A DNA stretch of 64,000 nt from Sabulibacter ruber (GTDB lineage Bacteria; Bacteroidota; Bacteroidia; Cytophagales; Hymenobacteraceae). Shown here piece after piece: positions 15,191 to 24,018 of the stretch; position 1 is the stretch's first letter; each line of letters begins with the position of its first letter. The position numbers and the translations under genes are program-made. Location: NCBI RefSeq assembly GCF_017355955.1, contig NZ_JAFFID010000002.1, positions 186,001-250,000 on the forward strand. Reading direction: 5' to 3'. The notes beneath the pieces were generated by a model. That model saw nothing but the letters and a program-made list of their open reading frames with translations. It did no database searches and was not told the origin of the DNA.

Positions 15191-17377
15191 TTACTGCGCC
15201 GCGTACGGATTTACGCCCATGTTGTAGAAGGTGAAGGACCAGACATCGGTGGCCTCGGCGATCTGGGCGGTGGTGGATTTCCCGGCGCCGTGCCCGGCTT
15301 TCACGTCTACCCTGATGAGGTACGGGTTAGGTCCGGCGCCTTTCTCCTGCAGTGTGGCGATGTACTTGAACGAGTGCGCCGGCACTACGCGGTCGTCATG
15401 ATCGGCGGTGGTCACCAGCGTGGCCGGGTAGTTCACGCCTTCCTTGATGTTATGGATGGGCGAGAATTTCATCAGGTTCTGGAACTGCGCCGGATCATCT
15501 GAGGAACCGTACTCCGGCACCCATGCCCAGCCGATGGTGAATTTGTGGAAACGCAGCATGTCCATCACGCCCACGGCCGGCAGGGCCACTTTGAACAGAT
15601 CCGGACGCTGGTTGGCTACCGCCCCAATCAACAGGCCTCCGTTAGAGCCACCGGCAATGGCCAGTTTCTGCGGCGAAGTGTATTTCTGGCTTTGCAGGTA
15701 CTCGGCGGCGGCAATAAAGTCATCAAACACGTTCTGCTTGTTGGGCGTCATACCCGCTTTGTGCCAGGCCTCACCGTACTCGCTTCCGCCCCGGATGTTG
15801 GCAATGGCCAGCACCCCGCCGTTCTCCAGCCACAGCATGCGCGAGATGCTGAAACCAGGCGTTACTGCTGAGTTGAAGCCGCCGTAGGCGTACAGGTAGG
15901 TGGGGTTGTCGCCGTTCAGTTGCAGGCCTTTCTTGTGCGTGATGAACATAGGTACCTTGGTGCCGTCTTTGCTGGTGTAGAATACCTGCTTGGTCTCGTA
16001 GGCGTCCATGTCCACGTCTACCTCAGCCTTGCGGAACAGGGTAGATGTATTGGTGACCACATCGTACTGGTAAATGGCGCTGGGGTAAGTGAAGGACGTG
16101 AAGGTGTAGAACACCGTCTTGTCTTCTTTCTTCCCGTCAAAACCACCGGCGGTGCCCAAGGTAGGCAGCTGTACATCGTGCAGCCATTTGCCGTTGGTGT
16201 CATGCACGCGCACCAAGGTAGCAGCATCTTTCATGTAGTTCAGGATTAAGCGCCCGTTCACCAGAGAGGCCGAGTTCAAGACGTTTTCGGTCTCGGGCAC
16301 CAAAGTTTTCCAGTTGGTTTGCTGCGGCTTTTTCAGGTCAACCTCTACCAGTTTGTACTTAGGCGCGCCCTGGTTCGTGAGCACAATAAGTTTATCGCCC
16401 ACGTTCTCCACCACACCGTATTCTTTGTCGAAGCTTTCCACCAGCGGCACAATGGGGCTATTGGTTTTGGAAAGATCCTTCACGTACAGGCTGTTGTTGC
16501 TGGTGCCTTCAGAGGCAGTCAAAATCAGGTATTTCTCGTCTTGGGTAGTGCCGGCAAATAACAGGCGCAGCGGGTGCTCTTTGGCTTCCCAGATGAGTTT
16601 GTCCTGACTCTGCGGCGTGCCTATTTTGTGGTAGTACACTTTGTGGTACTCGTTCTTGTTGGCCATTTTAGAACCTTTGGTAGGCTCCGCATACCGGCTG
16701 TAGAAGAACCCGTCTTTGTGCCAGCTGGTGCCGGAGAACTTGATCCAGTGCAGCTCATCCGCTAGTTTCTTGCCGGTAGCCACGTCCAGCACGTAGGCAT
16801 CGCGCCAGTCAGAGCCGCCGGTGGAGGTGGTGTACACCGCGTACCTGGCGTCTTTGCTGAAGGTCAGGCTACCCAGCGAGGTGGTTCCGTCTTCCGACAG
16901 CTTATTGGGGTCCAGGAACAGCTCCGGGGTGCCATTCAGGCCTTTCTGCCGGTACAACACCGCCTGGTTCTGTAGACCGTCGTTCTTGTAGAAGTAGTAA
17001 TAGTCACCTTCGCGGAACGGAGCGCCGTACTTGGGGTAGTTCCACAGCTTGGTGAGGCGCTGCTTGATCTGCTCCCGGAACGGGATCTTCTCCAGGTAAT
17101 CAAAGGTGACTTCGTTCTGGGCTTTGACCCAGGCCGCTACGTTCTGGGCCGTATCAGCTTCCAGCCAGCGGTAAGGATCGGGCACCTGGGTGCCGTGGTA
17201 AGTATCAACGTGGTTTATTTTCTCGGTTTTCGGGTACATAAAAGATGGTTTAGCAGTGGCTGCCGCCGTCACTGCGGCCTTATTATCTGTAGAAACAGAA
17301 GCCGACGGAGCATTGGTCTTGCAGCCGGTGATTGCCGCAAAGGCGGCAAGGCATAGAAACGCAGACGGTTTGTTCAT
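15191..17377 (-). CDS. Prolyl oligopeptidase family S9A lipoprotein
   Basis: 728 aa with a lipoprotein signal (AAITGC, Cys19). A seven-blade beta-propeller fills about residues 75-460, and an alpha/beta-hydrolase domain follows. Catalytic residues: Ser in GGSNGG (about 578), Asp in ADHDDRV (about 661) and His in KAGHGAG (about 696). ANIRGGSEYG and YAYGGF are also typical of S9A. It cleaves short peptides after proline, here in the periplasm or at the outer membrane surface. An Ala-rich linker (residues about 24-45, KAAVTAAATAKPS) joins the lipid anchor to the enzyme. Alone in its unit. Confidence 0.95.
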   Translation of the reverse strand: MNKPSAFLCLAAFAAITGCKTNAPSASVSTDNKAAVTAAATAKPSFMYPKTEKINHVDTYHGTQVPDPYRWLEADTAQNVAAWVKAQNEVTFDYLEKIPFREQIKQRLTKLWNYPKYGAPFREGDYYYFYKNDGLQNQAVLYRQKGLNGTPELFLDPNKLSEDGTTSLGSLTFSKDARYAVYTTSTGGSDWRDAYVLDVATGKKLADELHWIKFSGTSWHKDGFFYSRYAEPTKGSKMANKNEYHKVYYHKIGTPQSQDKLIWEAKEHPLRLLFAGTTQDEKYLILTASEGTSNNSLYVKDLSKTNSPIVPLVESFDKEYGVVENVGDKLIVLTNQGAPKYKLVEVDLKKPQQTNWKTLVPETENVLNSASLVNGRLILNYMKDAATLVRVHDTNGKWLHDVQLPTLGTAGGFDGKKEDKTVFYTFTSFTYPSAIYQYDVVTNTSTLFRKAEVDVDMDAYETKQVFYTSKDGTKVPMFITHKKGLQLNGDNPTYLYAYGGFNSAVTPGFSISRMLWLENGGVLAIANIRGGSEYGEAWHKAGMTPNKQNVFDDFIAAAEYLQSQKYTSPQKLAIAGGSNGGLLIGAVANQRPDLFKVALPAVGVMDMLRFHKFTIGWAWVPEYGSSDDPAQFQNLMKFSPIHNIKEGVNYPATLVTTADHDDRVVPAHSFKYIATLQEKGAGPNPYLIRVDVKAGHGAGKSTTAQIAEATDVWSFTFYNMGVNPYAAQ

Positions 17378-17449
17378 GTTGTTTCGGGTTTGTTTTTAGT
17401 TAGCGAAAGCTATTCAGCCTTCCCCAATTTACTCACCAAATGAATCATT

Positions 17450-18559
17450 TTAAAATTTCGGGCGGATGACTCTCCAGTAGAGTTCGGTGAATGGTTTCAC
17501 TCCGGGGAAATACAGCAGCCCCGCCAGGTAGTAGCGCTGGTCCAGCAACCGTTGCCGGTAGGCCTCAAAGCCGAGGTAAACGTCCTGCTCACCGTCCTCA
17601 TACTGGCGCACATAGCAAGCCTGCTGTTTCCGGCCTGTAAAACGAATTTCCCGCGGAAAACTGTATCGGGTCTGATGCTTCCTGAAAATCAGGCTGTATG
17701 GAAAAAAGAGGCAGAAAACGGTCAGGCAGGTCACCACAAAAAAGATCAGGAAGGCGAACTGGTTGATGAGGTGAAAGCAAATGAGCAAAGCGCCGATCCA
17801 GGGCCGCAGGGGAGGGTGCCACGCCGCCACTACCGCCGAGGTTAGGAAATACACTGTTACCACAAACCCTATCTGCCACACCCACGGATACTCCAGGTAC
17901 AGATGGGCGAACGGAAAAGGCTGGTCATAGTCCCGGAAACTCACCACCGCATTGTACAGGGCCGCCTCGGGTTTGAGCCAATGCACATCCGGCGAGTGGG
18001 ACAGCAGTTTCTTGCCCAAAGCCGCTATCTTCCACAACCCCGACAAGGTGTACACGAACAGCAACCCGAAGTAAAACCAGTTGATGCCCGCGTATTGGTA
18101 CTTGTCAGGCGCATTCACCGCGGGACGCTCCACCGCCACGAAGATCAGAAACAGGTGCGCCAGCAAAAACAGATGGTTCACGTGCGGCAGATAGCCGTAA
18201 CTCCACAGCACCAGGTTGATCCACAGCAAGGCCGCCGCCAAAACCATCTGTGGAAGGATCGCCTTTCTGAGGAAGAACTTACTCCCATTCGCCAGAGCCG
18301 CTACGGTCATTACGCCCCAGAATACTTCCTTTTGCGGCAAGGCAGGGGCCACCAACCGGCCTACCATATTCAGCGGCTCAAACAACTCGGCCGGGCGGCC
18401 TAAGTACAGGTTGAACTTCTGCACTGCCCAATAGAGCCAGAAAAACGTGAGGAGCCGCAAAGCCAGCTCGGCATAGAAGAAATCTATGCTCGCGCGCAGG
18501 TATTGGTTATTGACGACATGAGTGCTGGTCTGATGCTTTCTTTCTGCCGTTGCCTCCAT
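17450..18559 (-). CDS. Polytopic membrane protein (HTTM/carboxylase-like)
   Basis: 369 aa from the ATG at 18559; the open frame upstream overlaps the previous gene, whose stop (18564) is four bases away, so translational coupling is likely. About eight hydrophobic segments, with HVNHLFLLAHLFLIF, LIFVAVERPAVNAPDKYQY and GLWKIAALGKKLL, resemble HTTM-type (vitamin-K-dependent carboxylase-like) membrane proteins. The soluble tail (GFEAYRQRLLDQRYYLAG...FTELYWRVIRPKF) recalls the C-terminus of DCC (DUF393) proteins but lacks their N-terminal DGxCxxC motif. Assignment is tentative. Function unknown. Confidence 0.7.
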   Translation of the reverse strand: MEATAERKHQTSTHVVNNQYLRASIDFFYAELALRLLTFFWLYWAVQKFNLYLGRPAELFEPLNMVGRLVAPALPQKEVFWGVMTVAALANGSKFFLRKAILPQMVLAAALLWINLVLWSYGYLPHVNHLFLLAHLFLIFVAVERPAVNAPDKYQYAGINWFYFGLLFVYTLSGLWKIAALGKKLLSHSPDVHWLKPEAALYNAVVSFRDYDQPFPFAHLYLEYPWVWQIGFVVTVYFLTSAVVAAWHPPLRPWIGALLICFHLINQFAFLIFFVVTCLTVFCLFFPYSLIFRKHQTRYSFPREIRFTGRKQQACYVRQYEDGEQDVYLGFEAYRQRLLDQRYYLAGLLYFPGVKPFTELYWRVIRPKF

Positions 18560-18563
18560 AGAA

Positions 18564-19022
18564 TCAGAACCAGACCACTGTATCGGCTTCATAGTTATTG
18601 GGGTGATGCAGCAGTTCTTGCACCGTGGTGCTTTCCCGCACGATGCGGTATTCACTTGCTTCTGGATGCAGGTACTTCACCAAAGTATGCAGCCGGGCTT
18701 TGCTGTTGGTTTTGCTAGCAGAATCAGCTAAGGTGCGGTTCACCCAATAGTCCAGGGTGTAGACGTAATCGTCTCGGTCAAAGGTGCGGGTGGAACTCAC
18801 GGCTTGTCGTTGGAAGGTCTTTTCCCCGGAGGTGCGGGTATAGATTCGGTAGGTGCTGTAGTGGTTGTCGCTGCCGCGGGGTTGGGTGAAGAGCTTCCAG
18901 TTGGCAAACGGGTACAGCTCGCCCCAGCCTTGGATAAGGGTAAACGAGGAGCATAAGGAGCCGATGATACTAACCACCACCAGCACCCTAAGCCAAACCA
19001 AACGCCGATAAGAGGAGGGCAT
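18564..19022 (-). CDS. Membrane-anchored hypothetical protein paired with the HTTM-like gene
   Basis: 152 aa from the ATG at 19022 (MPSSYRRLVWLRVLVVVSIIG); an in-frame TTG at 19034 is less likely. One N-terminal transmembrane segment (about 9-27) is followed by a soluble domain with YPFANWKLFTQP, a Tyr/Thr-rich stretch and a hydrophilic tail. WELYPFANWKLF-type motifs occur beside HTTM-like proteins in other Bacteroidota as I remember them. Four bases separate it from the downstream gene, so the two products probably act together. Confidence 0.7.
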   Translation of the reverse strand: MPSSYRRLVWLRVLVVVSIIGSLCSSFTLIQGWGELYPFANWKLFTQPRGSDNHYSTYRIYTRTSGEKTFQRQAVSSTRTFDRDDYVYTLDYWVNRTLADSASKTNSKARLHTLVKYLHPEASEYRIVRESTTVQELLHHPNNYEADTVVWF

Positions 19023-19187
19023 ACGCCGAAGCAAATTTGTTGATCTATATTAGCCAAAGTATTCCTATATTCCCAATAAAGCCGGACCGCGGCCCCACAG
19101 GCAGCTTCCATCCGGCTCCTGAAATCTTCACCCAGAATTGTTTTTATGGCCGATTTCCCCCGCAAGCAGCTTTGGGATTAACCTTAA

Positions 19188-19204
19188 CTTAGCGTTCCGC
19201 TAAG
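19188..19204 (+). promoter_or_regulatory. Palindrome just upstream of the YciI-like gene
   Basis: CTTAGCG, TTC, CGCTAAG: perfect 7-bp arms ending 15 bases before the ATG at 19220. It could be an operator or a 5'-UTR hairpin. Confidence 0.35.
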
Positions 19205-19219
19205 CCTACTTCTATCCTC

Positions 19220-19621
19220 ATGAACCTAAAGCCCTTTTTCCTGTTTGTTGCGCTCCTTTTAGGGGCAGCCACGGTTCAGGCCCAAACCAAACCCGCCGCC
19301 AAAGAACCCACAGATGGCGATATGAAAACCTATTACATGGCATTCCTGAAGAAAGGCCCCAACCGCGGGCATGACTCGCTCACTGCCGCCAAAATTCAGG
19401 AGGCGCATATGGCCCACATCAACAAAATGGCCGCCGAAGGCAAACTCACTTTGGCCGGTCCTTTCCTGGACGATGGCGATTTGCGGGGCATCTTCATCTT
19501 CAACGTGCGTACCATGGAAGAAGCCAAAGCCCTCACGGAGGCAGACCCGGCGGTGAAAGCCGGCCGATTAGTCATGGAACTGCACCCCTGGTATGCCCAG
19601 AAAGGCGCCAAATTGCAGTAA
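19220..19621 (+). CDS. Exported YciI-like protein
   Basis: 133 aa: signal peptide (MNLKPFFLFVALLLGAATVQAQ, mature from about residue 23), then a YCII-like ferredoxin fold with YYMAFLKKGPNRGHDS, AHMAHINKMAAEGKLTLAGPF (the conserved His and Gly of the family), DGDLRGIFIFNV and TMEEAKALTEADPAVKAGRL. YciI proteins are normally cytosolic and some act as small dehydrochlorinases, so a secreted form is notable. The reaction here is unknown. Its terminator candidate is at 19745-19777. Confidence 0.88.
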   Translation: MNLKPFFLFVALLLGAATVQAQTKPAAKEPTDGDMKTYYMAFLKKGPNRGHDSLTAAKIQEAHMAHINKMAAEGKLTLAGPFLDDGDLRGIFIFNVRTMEEAKALTEADPAVKAGRLVMELHPWYAQKGAKLQ

Positions 19622-19744
19622 GCCCAACTCGTTTTGGCGCCCTTTGCAGAAAACAGCCCCAAAACCGAAAAAAAATTTTGCAACCACACAATATACCCCA
19701 ACAAGCTTCCGTTTATAGGGCGTAATAGTTGTTGTGTACGTACC

Positions 19745-19777
19745 AGCGGGATTTAACAAGCCAAGTTAAATCCCGCT
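19745..19777 (+). terminator. Terminator after the YciI-like gene
   Basis: AGCGGGATTTAA (19745-19756) and TTAAATCCCGCT (19766-19777), a perfect 12-bp stem with a nine-base loop, followed by GTGTTTT. It lies 124 bases after the stop of the YciI-like gene. Confidence 0.75.
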
Positions 19778-20025
19778 GTGTTTTCAGGCAGTTCCCTGGC
19801 CGCGAAAGAAAACTCCTTGTAATTACCAGATGCCATTGCCATAACGGTCACCAGACCGTCTAAAAATTTCTGCCTCATCCGGCACTTGTTCAAAGCAGCT
19901 TATCCCTCAGATTTCGGGTCAATTTTCAGGAAAACGGCTTCAAAACAGCCATATATTTTCTTACGACTCAACAATATACAGCGGCACTGCCCGTTTCTAT
20001 CCTGAAGTAGTTTCTGTTTAGCTTA

Positions 20026-20065
20026 TTGAGGCATGTATCAGCAATGGTAGGTGCCTCAATTTTTT
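20026..20065 (+). terminator. Orphan terminator, possibly ending a small RNA
   Basis: TTGAGGCA (20026-20033) pairs with TGCCTCAA (20052-20059), followed by six T. No protein gene ends within 400 bases upstream, and another terminator lies in between, so it may end a non-coding transcript. Confidence 0.65.
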
Positions 20066-20119
20066 ATACCCGATGCCCTTCAATTCCCCATCCACCGGAA
20101 GTATATATCCGTACTAATA

Positions 20120-20150
20120 TTGCATTGGTGTCGCCGGACCAGTATCTTTC
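20120..20150 (+). promoter_or_regulatory. Possible promoter of the metzincin-like protease gene
   Basis: TTG (20120-20122), 20-base spacer, TATCTTTC (20143-20150); seven of eight bases fit TAnnTTTG if the last base is allowed to differ. It would start transcription about 40 bases before the coding start. Confidence 0.35.
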
Positions 20151-20198
20151 TTGAGCGGAGGACTCCACGTTGCTATCCTAGTTCCGCCTTAACAATCA

Positions 20199-22388
20199 AT
20201 GGTTATTATGAAGCATAGGTTTACCCGCCTTTTTTCTTCCCTTCAAGAGAAACTTTCCTTAGCCTTTTTCCTGATACTTGGTCTTTCAATCTGGCTTCCG
20301 GGCACGGCTATGGCCCAGGATGTATGTCTGCTGATTCCTTTGTCACTGGAGGAACGGGTAACTGCCGCAGATCTGGTGGTAGAAGGGAAAGTAACAAGCC
20401 AGCGCTCTTTCTGGGACGATCAGCACCACAACATCTACACCGCACACCAGGTGGAGATTTTCAAAGTATTCAAAGGATCGCCTAGCTCCAACACGGTGGA
20501 GATTGTAACCGAAGGCGGTAGAGTGGGCATGGACATTCACGTTTACTCGGCTACCCTTCAGTTGAAGTCACAGGAGCAGGGTGTCTTCTTCCTTAAATCT
20601 CCGGCCGGGAAAGCGGCCAAGGCCCGCTACTCTGTGTTTGGCAGCATGCAGGGCTTCATTAAGTATAAACTGCCGCAAGGCACGGCTAAAGACCCGTTTG
20701 CAGAGTATTCGTCTATCCCGTTGCAGGTACACGGTTCTTTGGCCCGTATTGCGGGCATCAGCCTGCGTACCATCAAAGCCAACCCAGAGCTGGAGAACGC
20801 CCTGAAAGCGAAGCCAACCACCCAGAACCAGCGCAGGTTAATTCCGGCAATTACTACTTTCAGCCCCACCAGCCTGCGGGCCGGGGTAGGGGATGTGCTC
20901 ACCATTAACGGAACCAACTTTGGGGCCACGCGCGGCAACGGGTACGTGGAGTTCCGCAACGCCGATGACGGAGGCCAAACGTTCATCAAGCCTTTGCCCA
21001 GTGACTATGTAAGCTGGTCAGACACGCAGATACGCGTGAAGGTACCTACCTACGGCGAGGACGGAGGCACGGCCGGAACCGGCGTGTTCAGGGTAGTGAA
21101 CAATGACCCCAATACGGCTACCTCGGCAACGCCGGTCACCATTGTGTTTGCGTATTCCAACGTTGGATACGAAGACGAGGACCGGAACATTCCGCTGCAG
21201 AGTTACCAGCCACGGCTTATCTCGCAGAACGGGCAGGGTGGCTACACCTTCCGGTTCGGGGCCAGCTTTGAGAGCAACACGCCTGCGCTGTACGCCTTCA
21301 AACGCGCTATGAATGAGTGGTCCTGCACCACGTTTGTGAACTGGGTAGCAGCCTCCAACGTGCCGGTGGCCAGCACCGCCGATGACGAGATCAACGCTAT
21401 CAGGTTCGCTAATAACGGCGAGCTTCCGGCCAACGTATTAGGCCGCACCATCAGCCGCTACGAAGGGTGTATCATAGGCGGGACCACGGTGAATTTCTGG
21501 GTAAGTGAAATTGACATGGAATACGCCCCTAACTTCAACTGGCAGTTTGGCCCCGATGCCCCTACCAATCAGCAATTCGATTTCCAGTCGGTAGTGGTGC
21601 ATGAACTGGGGCACGGCCATCAGCTGAGCCACCTTATTCTGCCAAGAGCCGTGATGCATTACGCCGTGGGCAGAGGGCAGTCTTCGCGCACCCTGAACCC
21701 CACCAATGACATTGCCGGCGGTAATTACGTGATTACCCGCAGCCTGGTGCCTTTTGCCTGTGATGTAGACCTGATGGAACCGAAATCGCCTGATGCCTGC
21801 GCTATTCCAATTGAACTGATAGAGCTGGAAGGGGAATTACTGGCAGACAACCGGGTACGCCTGGAATGGAGCACCCAAAACGAACCGGGCATTGTTGAGT
21901 TCATCATAGAGAGAAGCCCTAACGGAAACGCTTCTACCTACACCACTATTGGCACCGTACCGGCTAAGGGCAGCCCCAGTACCTATGAATTCATAGACCC
22001 TAACCCTTATCAGAACCTGAACTTTTATCGCCTGCGGGTAGTCAGGTCGTCTAACCTCTCAGAGTATTCAGAGGTAGCGCAGGTGGCTGGTCCGGGCTTC
22101 AGGATCCAGTTGGCGCCAAACCCCGGCGGAAACCAGACATCCTTTTATTACAATGCCACGCAGGAAGAACAGGTACAACTGGCCATCTATGATGTGACCG
22201 GCCGTTTCTACCGCAGCTTTAGCGTGCCGGTTACTCCTGAATCTAACCGCTATGACATTACGCTGTTCCCAAGTGGCTCAGACGAGGAAGAAGACGAGGA
22301 TAAGATTTACGCCAACCGCGGACTGTTCCTTATCCGGTGGACTTCCCCTAGCGGCAATGGTGTCATCCGGTATCTGAAACTTGACTAA
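20199..22388 (+). CDS. Secreted metzincin-like metalloprotease with TIG domain and T9SS-type tail
   Basis: 729 aa (an ATG three codons later, at 20208, is equally possible). Order: signal peptide (to about 39, AMAQ); an N-terminal beta domain (45-205); an IPT/TIG domain (about 216-316, TTFSPTSLRAGVGDVLTINGTNFG); a zinc protease domain with HELGHGHQLSH (468-478) and a possible Met-turn AVMHY (484-488); a fibronectin-like region; and a C-terminal type-IX-secretion sorting domain (about 640-729, QLAPNPGG...VQLAIYDVTGRFYR...GVIRYLKLD). The zinc motif has Gln where metzincins normally have Gly before the third ligand. Probably exported across the outer membrane. An acidic DEEEDEDK loop interrupts the sorting domain. 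Confidence 0.85.
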   Translation: MVIMKHRFTRLFSSLQEKLSLAFFLILGLSIWLPGTAMAQDVCLLIPLSLEERVTAADLVVEGKVTSQRSFWDDQHHNIYTAHQVEIFKVFKGSPSSNTVEIVTEGGRVGMDIHVYSATLQLKSQEQGVFFLKSPAGKAAKARYSVFGSMQGFIKYKLPQGTAKDPFAEYSSIPLQVHGSLARIAGISLRTIKANPELENALKAKPTTQNQRRLIPAITTFSPTSLRAGVGDVLTINGTNFGATRGNGYVEFRNADDGGQTFIKPLPSDYVSWSDTQIRVKVPTYGEDGGTAGTGVFRVVNNDPNTATSATPVTIVFAYSNVGYEDEDRNIPLQSYQPRLISQNGQGGYTFRFGASFESNTPALYAFKRAMNEWSCTTFVNWVAASNVPVASTADDEINAIRFANNGELPANVLGRTISRYEGCIIGGTTVNFWVSEIDMEYAPNFNWQFGPDAPTNQQFDFQSVVVHELGHGHQLSHLILPRAVMHYAVGRGQSSRTLNPTNDIAGGNYVITRSLVPFACDVDLMEPKSPDACAIPIELIELEGELLADNRVRLEWSTQNEPGIVEFIIERSPNGNASTYTTIGTVPAKGSPSTYEFIDPNPYQNLNFYRLRVVRSSNLSEYSEVAQVAGPGFRIQLAPNPGGNQTSFYYNATQEEQVQLAIYDVTGRFYRSFSVPVTPESNRYDITLFPSGSDEEEDEDKIYANRGLFLIRWTSPSGNGVIRYLKLD

Positions 22389-22440
22389 GCTTCTCGGGTC
22401 TTTTTAGTTCTGAAAGCAGAACCCATACGCTCTCCTGTGA

Positions 22441-22490
22441 TCTCCGTTTCAGGCCTGTTTTTCATAAAGCAGCCCTGAAACGGAGATTTT
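22441..22490 (+). terminator. Terminator with core palindrome apex
   Basis: TCTCCGTTTCAGG (22441-22453) and CCTGAAACGGAGA (22474-22486) form a 13-bp stem; the tip reads CCTGTTTTTCATAAAGCAGC, a member of the core family. A T-rich run follows. It shows how the shared apex sits on a gene-specific stem. Confidence 0.85.
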
Positions 22491-22565
22491 CTTTTACGGC
22501 CCTGAAGGTTGCACAGAACGATGGCTAGCAGTAGTTTAGGGTTTTAGAGTTACGCCATGCCACAG

Positions 22566-23924
22566 ATGAATTGGGAGCGCCTGATCTCCAAGAAACGCTT
22601 TGATGCCCAAACCCAGAAGCACGCCACCGATGAGTCTGTGCGCGGAGAGTTCCAGCGCGATTATGACCGCCTGGTGTTTTCCACCCCTTTCCGCCGCCTG
22701 CAGAACAAAACGCAGGTGATGCCCATGCCCGAGAGTGATTTTGTGCACAACCGGCTTACCCACAGCCTGGAGACTTCCTGCGTGGGTCGGTCCCTGGGCC
22801 GCATGGTGGGCAAAACGCTGCTGGAGCGCCATCCACATCTTCAGAAGGCCCACCCCGGCATGCTGGAATCTGACTTTGGGGACATGGTGGCAGCCGCGTG
22901 CCTTACGCATGACATCGGGAACCCGCCCTTTGGCCACTCCGGCGAAGACGCCATTTCGGCCTATTTCAGAAGCCCCGAGGCAGCCGGTTTCCTGCAAGGC
23001 CTAACCCCCGCCCAGATCTCTGACCTGCAGAACTTTGAAGGCAACGCCGCCGGGTTTAGAATCCTGACGCATACGTATCCGGGGCAGAGTAACGGCAGTT
23101 GTGGCATGCGCCTTACTTACAGTACGTTGGCCACGTTTACCAAATACCCGCGCCCCTCAGATGCGGTGGTCAAAGGCACCAAACGCGCCAGCGAGAAGAA
23201 GTACGGCTTCTTCCAAACAGAGAAGGCTCACTTCAGAAAGATTGCCGAAGAACTGGGCATGTTACCAGACGGCGAGCACGCATTTCACCGCCATCCGCTG
23301 GCGTTTCTGGTAGAAGCCGCCGATGATATCTGTTACCGCATCATTGACTTTGAAGACGGCTGCCGCCTGGGCTTGATTCCCTTTGAGCAGGCCAGAGAAC
23401 TGCTGCGCCCGCTCCTGAACGAGCGCCCCGATAAAGTGCACAGCACCACCTTTTATGACTGGCGGGAACAATTGGGCGTGTGGCGCGCGGTCATCATCAA
23501 CAACCTGATTTATGAGTGCGCCGGTATTTTCCTGGACCACGAAGAAGTCATCCTGAACGGTACCTTTGATGTTTCCCTGATCAATTTGGTGCAGCAGAAA
23601 GCGGCCCTGGATGAGATCAAGAAAATCTCTGTTGACCGCATCTACCGAAACCGCCCCGTGCTGGAGATTGAAGCCGCCGGGTTTGATGTGCTAGGCGGCC
23701 TGTTAGACATCTTCCTGAAAGCCGTTTTTGAGCCCTCTTCCGGAAAACACCGCAAATACCTGGACCTGGTGCCTGACCAATTCCTAAGCCCTGGGCGCCA
23801 GCTTCCGCAGGAACCCTACGAGAAAATCATGAACACCACAGACTTTATCTCAGGCCTGACCGATAGCAGCGCCATTAGTCTGTTCCGCAAGATCAAAGGG
23901 ATTGAATTGCCCCGCATGTATTAA
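22566..23924 (+). CDS. dgt: Deoxyguanosinetriphosphate triphosphohydrolase (dGTPase)
   Basis: About 452 aa from the ATG at 22566 (MNWERLISKKRF); an ATG three codons earlier (22557) also fits. HD-domain enzyme that splits dGTP into deoxyguanosine and triphosphate. Visible: FRRLQNKTQVMPMPESDFVHNRLTHSLETS with the first metal-binding His, ACLTHDIGNPPFGHSGE with the HD pair, NFEGNAAGFRIL, and HPLAFLVEAADDICYRIIDFEDG with the last metal Asp. Length agrees with the shorter dGTPase class. Cytosolic, controls dNTP pools. A single gene, convergent with the TlpA-like gene. Confidence 0.94.
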   Translation: MNWERLISKKRFDAQTQKHATDESVRGEFQRDYDRLVFSTPFRRLQNKTQVMPMPESDFVHNRLTHSLETSCVGRSLGRMVGKTLLERHPHLQKAHPGMLESDFGDMVAAACLTHDIGNPPFGHSGEDAISAYFRSPEAAGFLQGLTPAQISDLQNFEGNAAGFRILTHTYPGQSNGSCGMRLTYSTLATFTKYPRPSDAVVKGTKRASEKKYGFFQTEKAHFRKIAEELGMLPDGEHAFHRHPLAFLVEAADDICYRIIDFEDGCRLGLIPFEQARELLRPLLNERPDKVHSTTFYDWREQLGVWRAVIINNLIYECAGIFLDHEEVILNGTFDVSLINLVQQKAALDEIKKISVDRIYRNRPVLEIEAAGFDVLGGLLDIFLKAVFEPSSGKHRKYLDLVPDQFLSPGRQLPQEPYEKIMNTTDFISGLTDSSAISLFRKIKGIELPRMY

Positions 23925-23954
23925 CAGTTTCGGTCCTGTTTTCTCAGAATCAGC

Positions 23955-24003
23955 TTAAAAACAGAGAGGCTCCTGTCACAACCAGGAGCCTCTCTGTTTT
24001 TAA
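23955..24003. terminator. Strong bidirectional terminator
   Basis: A 21-bp arm at 23955-23975 (core AACAGAGAGGCTCCTG) pairs perfectly with 23983-24003 around a seven-base loop. It serves dgt (+) and the TlpA-like gene (-). A degenerate core-family motif (CCTGTTTTCTCAGAATCAGC) precedes it at about 23934. Confidence 0.9.
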
Positions 24004-24018
24004 ATACTTGGCCAAGCC

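Larger units (their letters stand above)
19622..20198. other. 577-bp gene-free spacer with several hairpins
   Basis: I see no protein gene. It holds a half-copy of the core palindrome (AGAAAACAGCCCC near 19650), a terminator-like hairpin at 19745-19777, a small perfect hairpin ACGGTC-ACCA-GACCGT (19844-19859), a degenerate core-family copy (near 19921-19950), a strong terminator at 20026-20065 and a possible promoter at 20120-20150. Confidence 0.6.

Noticed and set aside
15026..15502. 158-codon plus-strand frame
   Set aside because: Antisense to the prolyl oligopeptidase; it begins upstream in a terminator region and has no family features.
18797..19165. 122-codon minus-strand frame overlapping the membrane protein at 18564
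   Set aside because: A different frame of the same region, rich in Arg, Pro and Ser, with no recognisable protein features.
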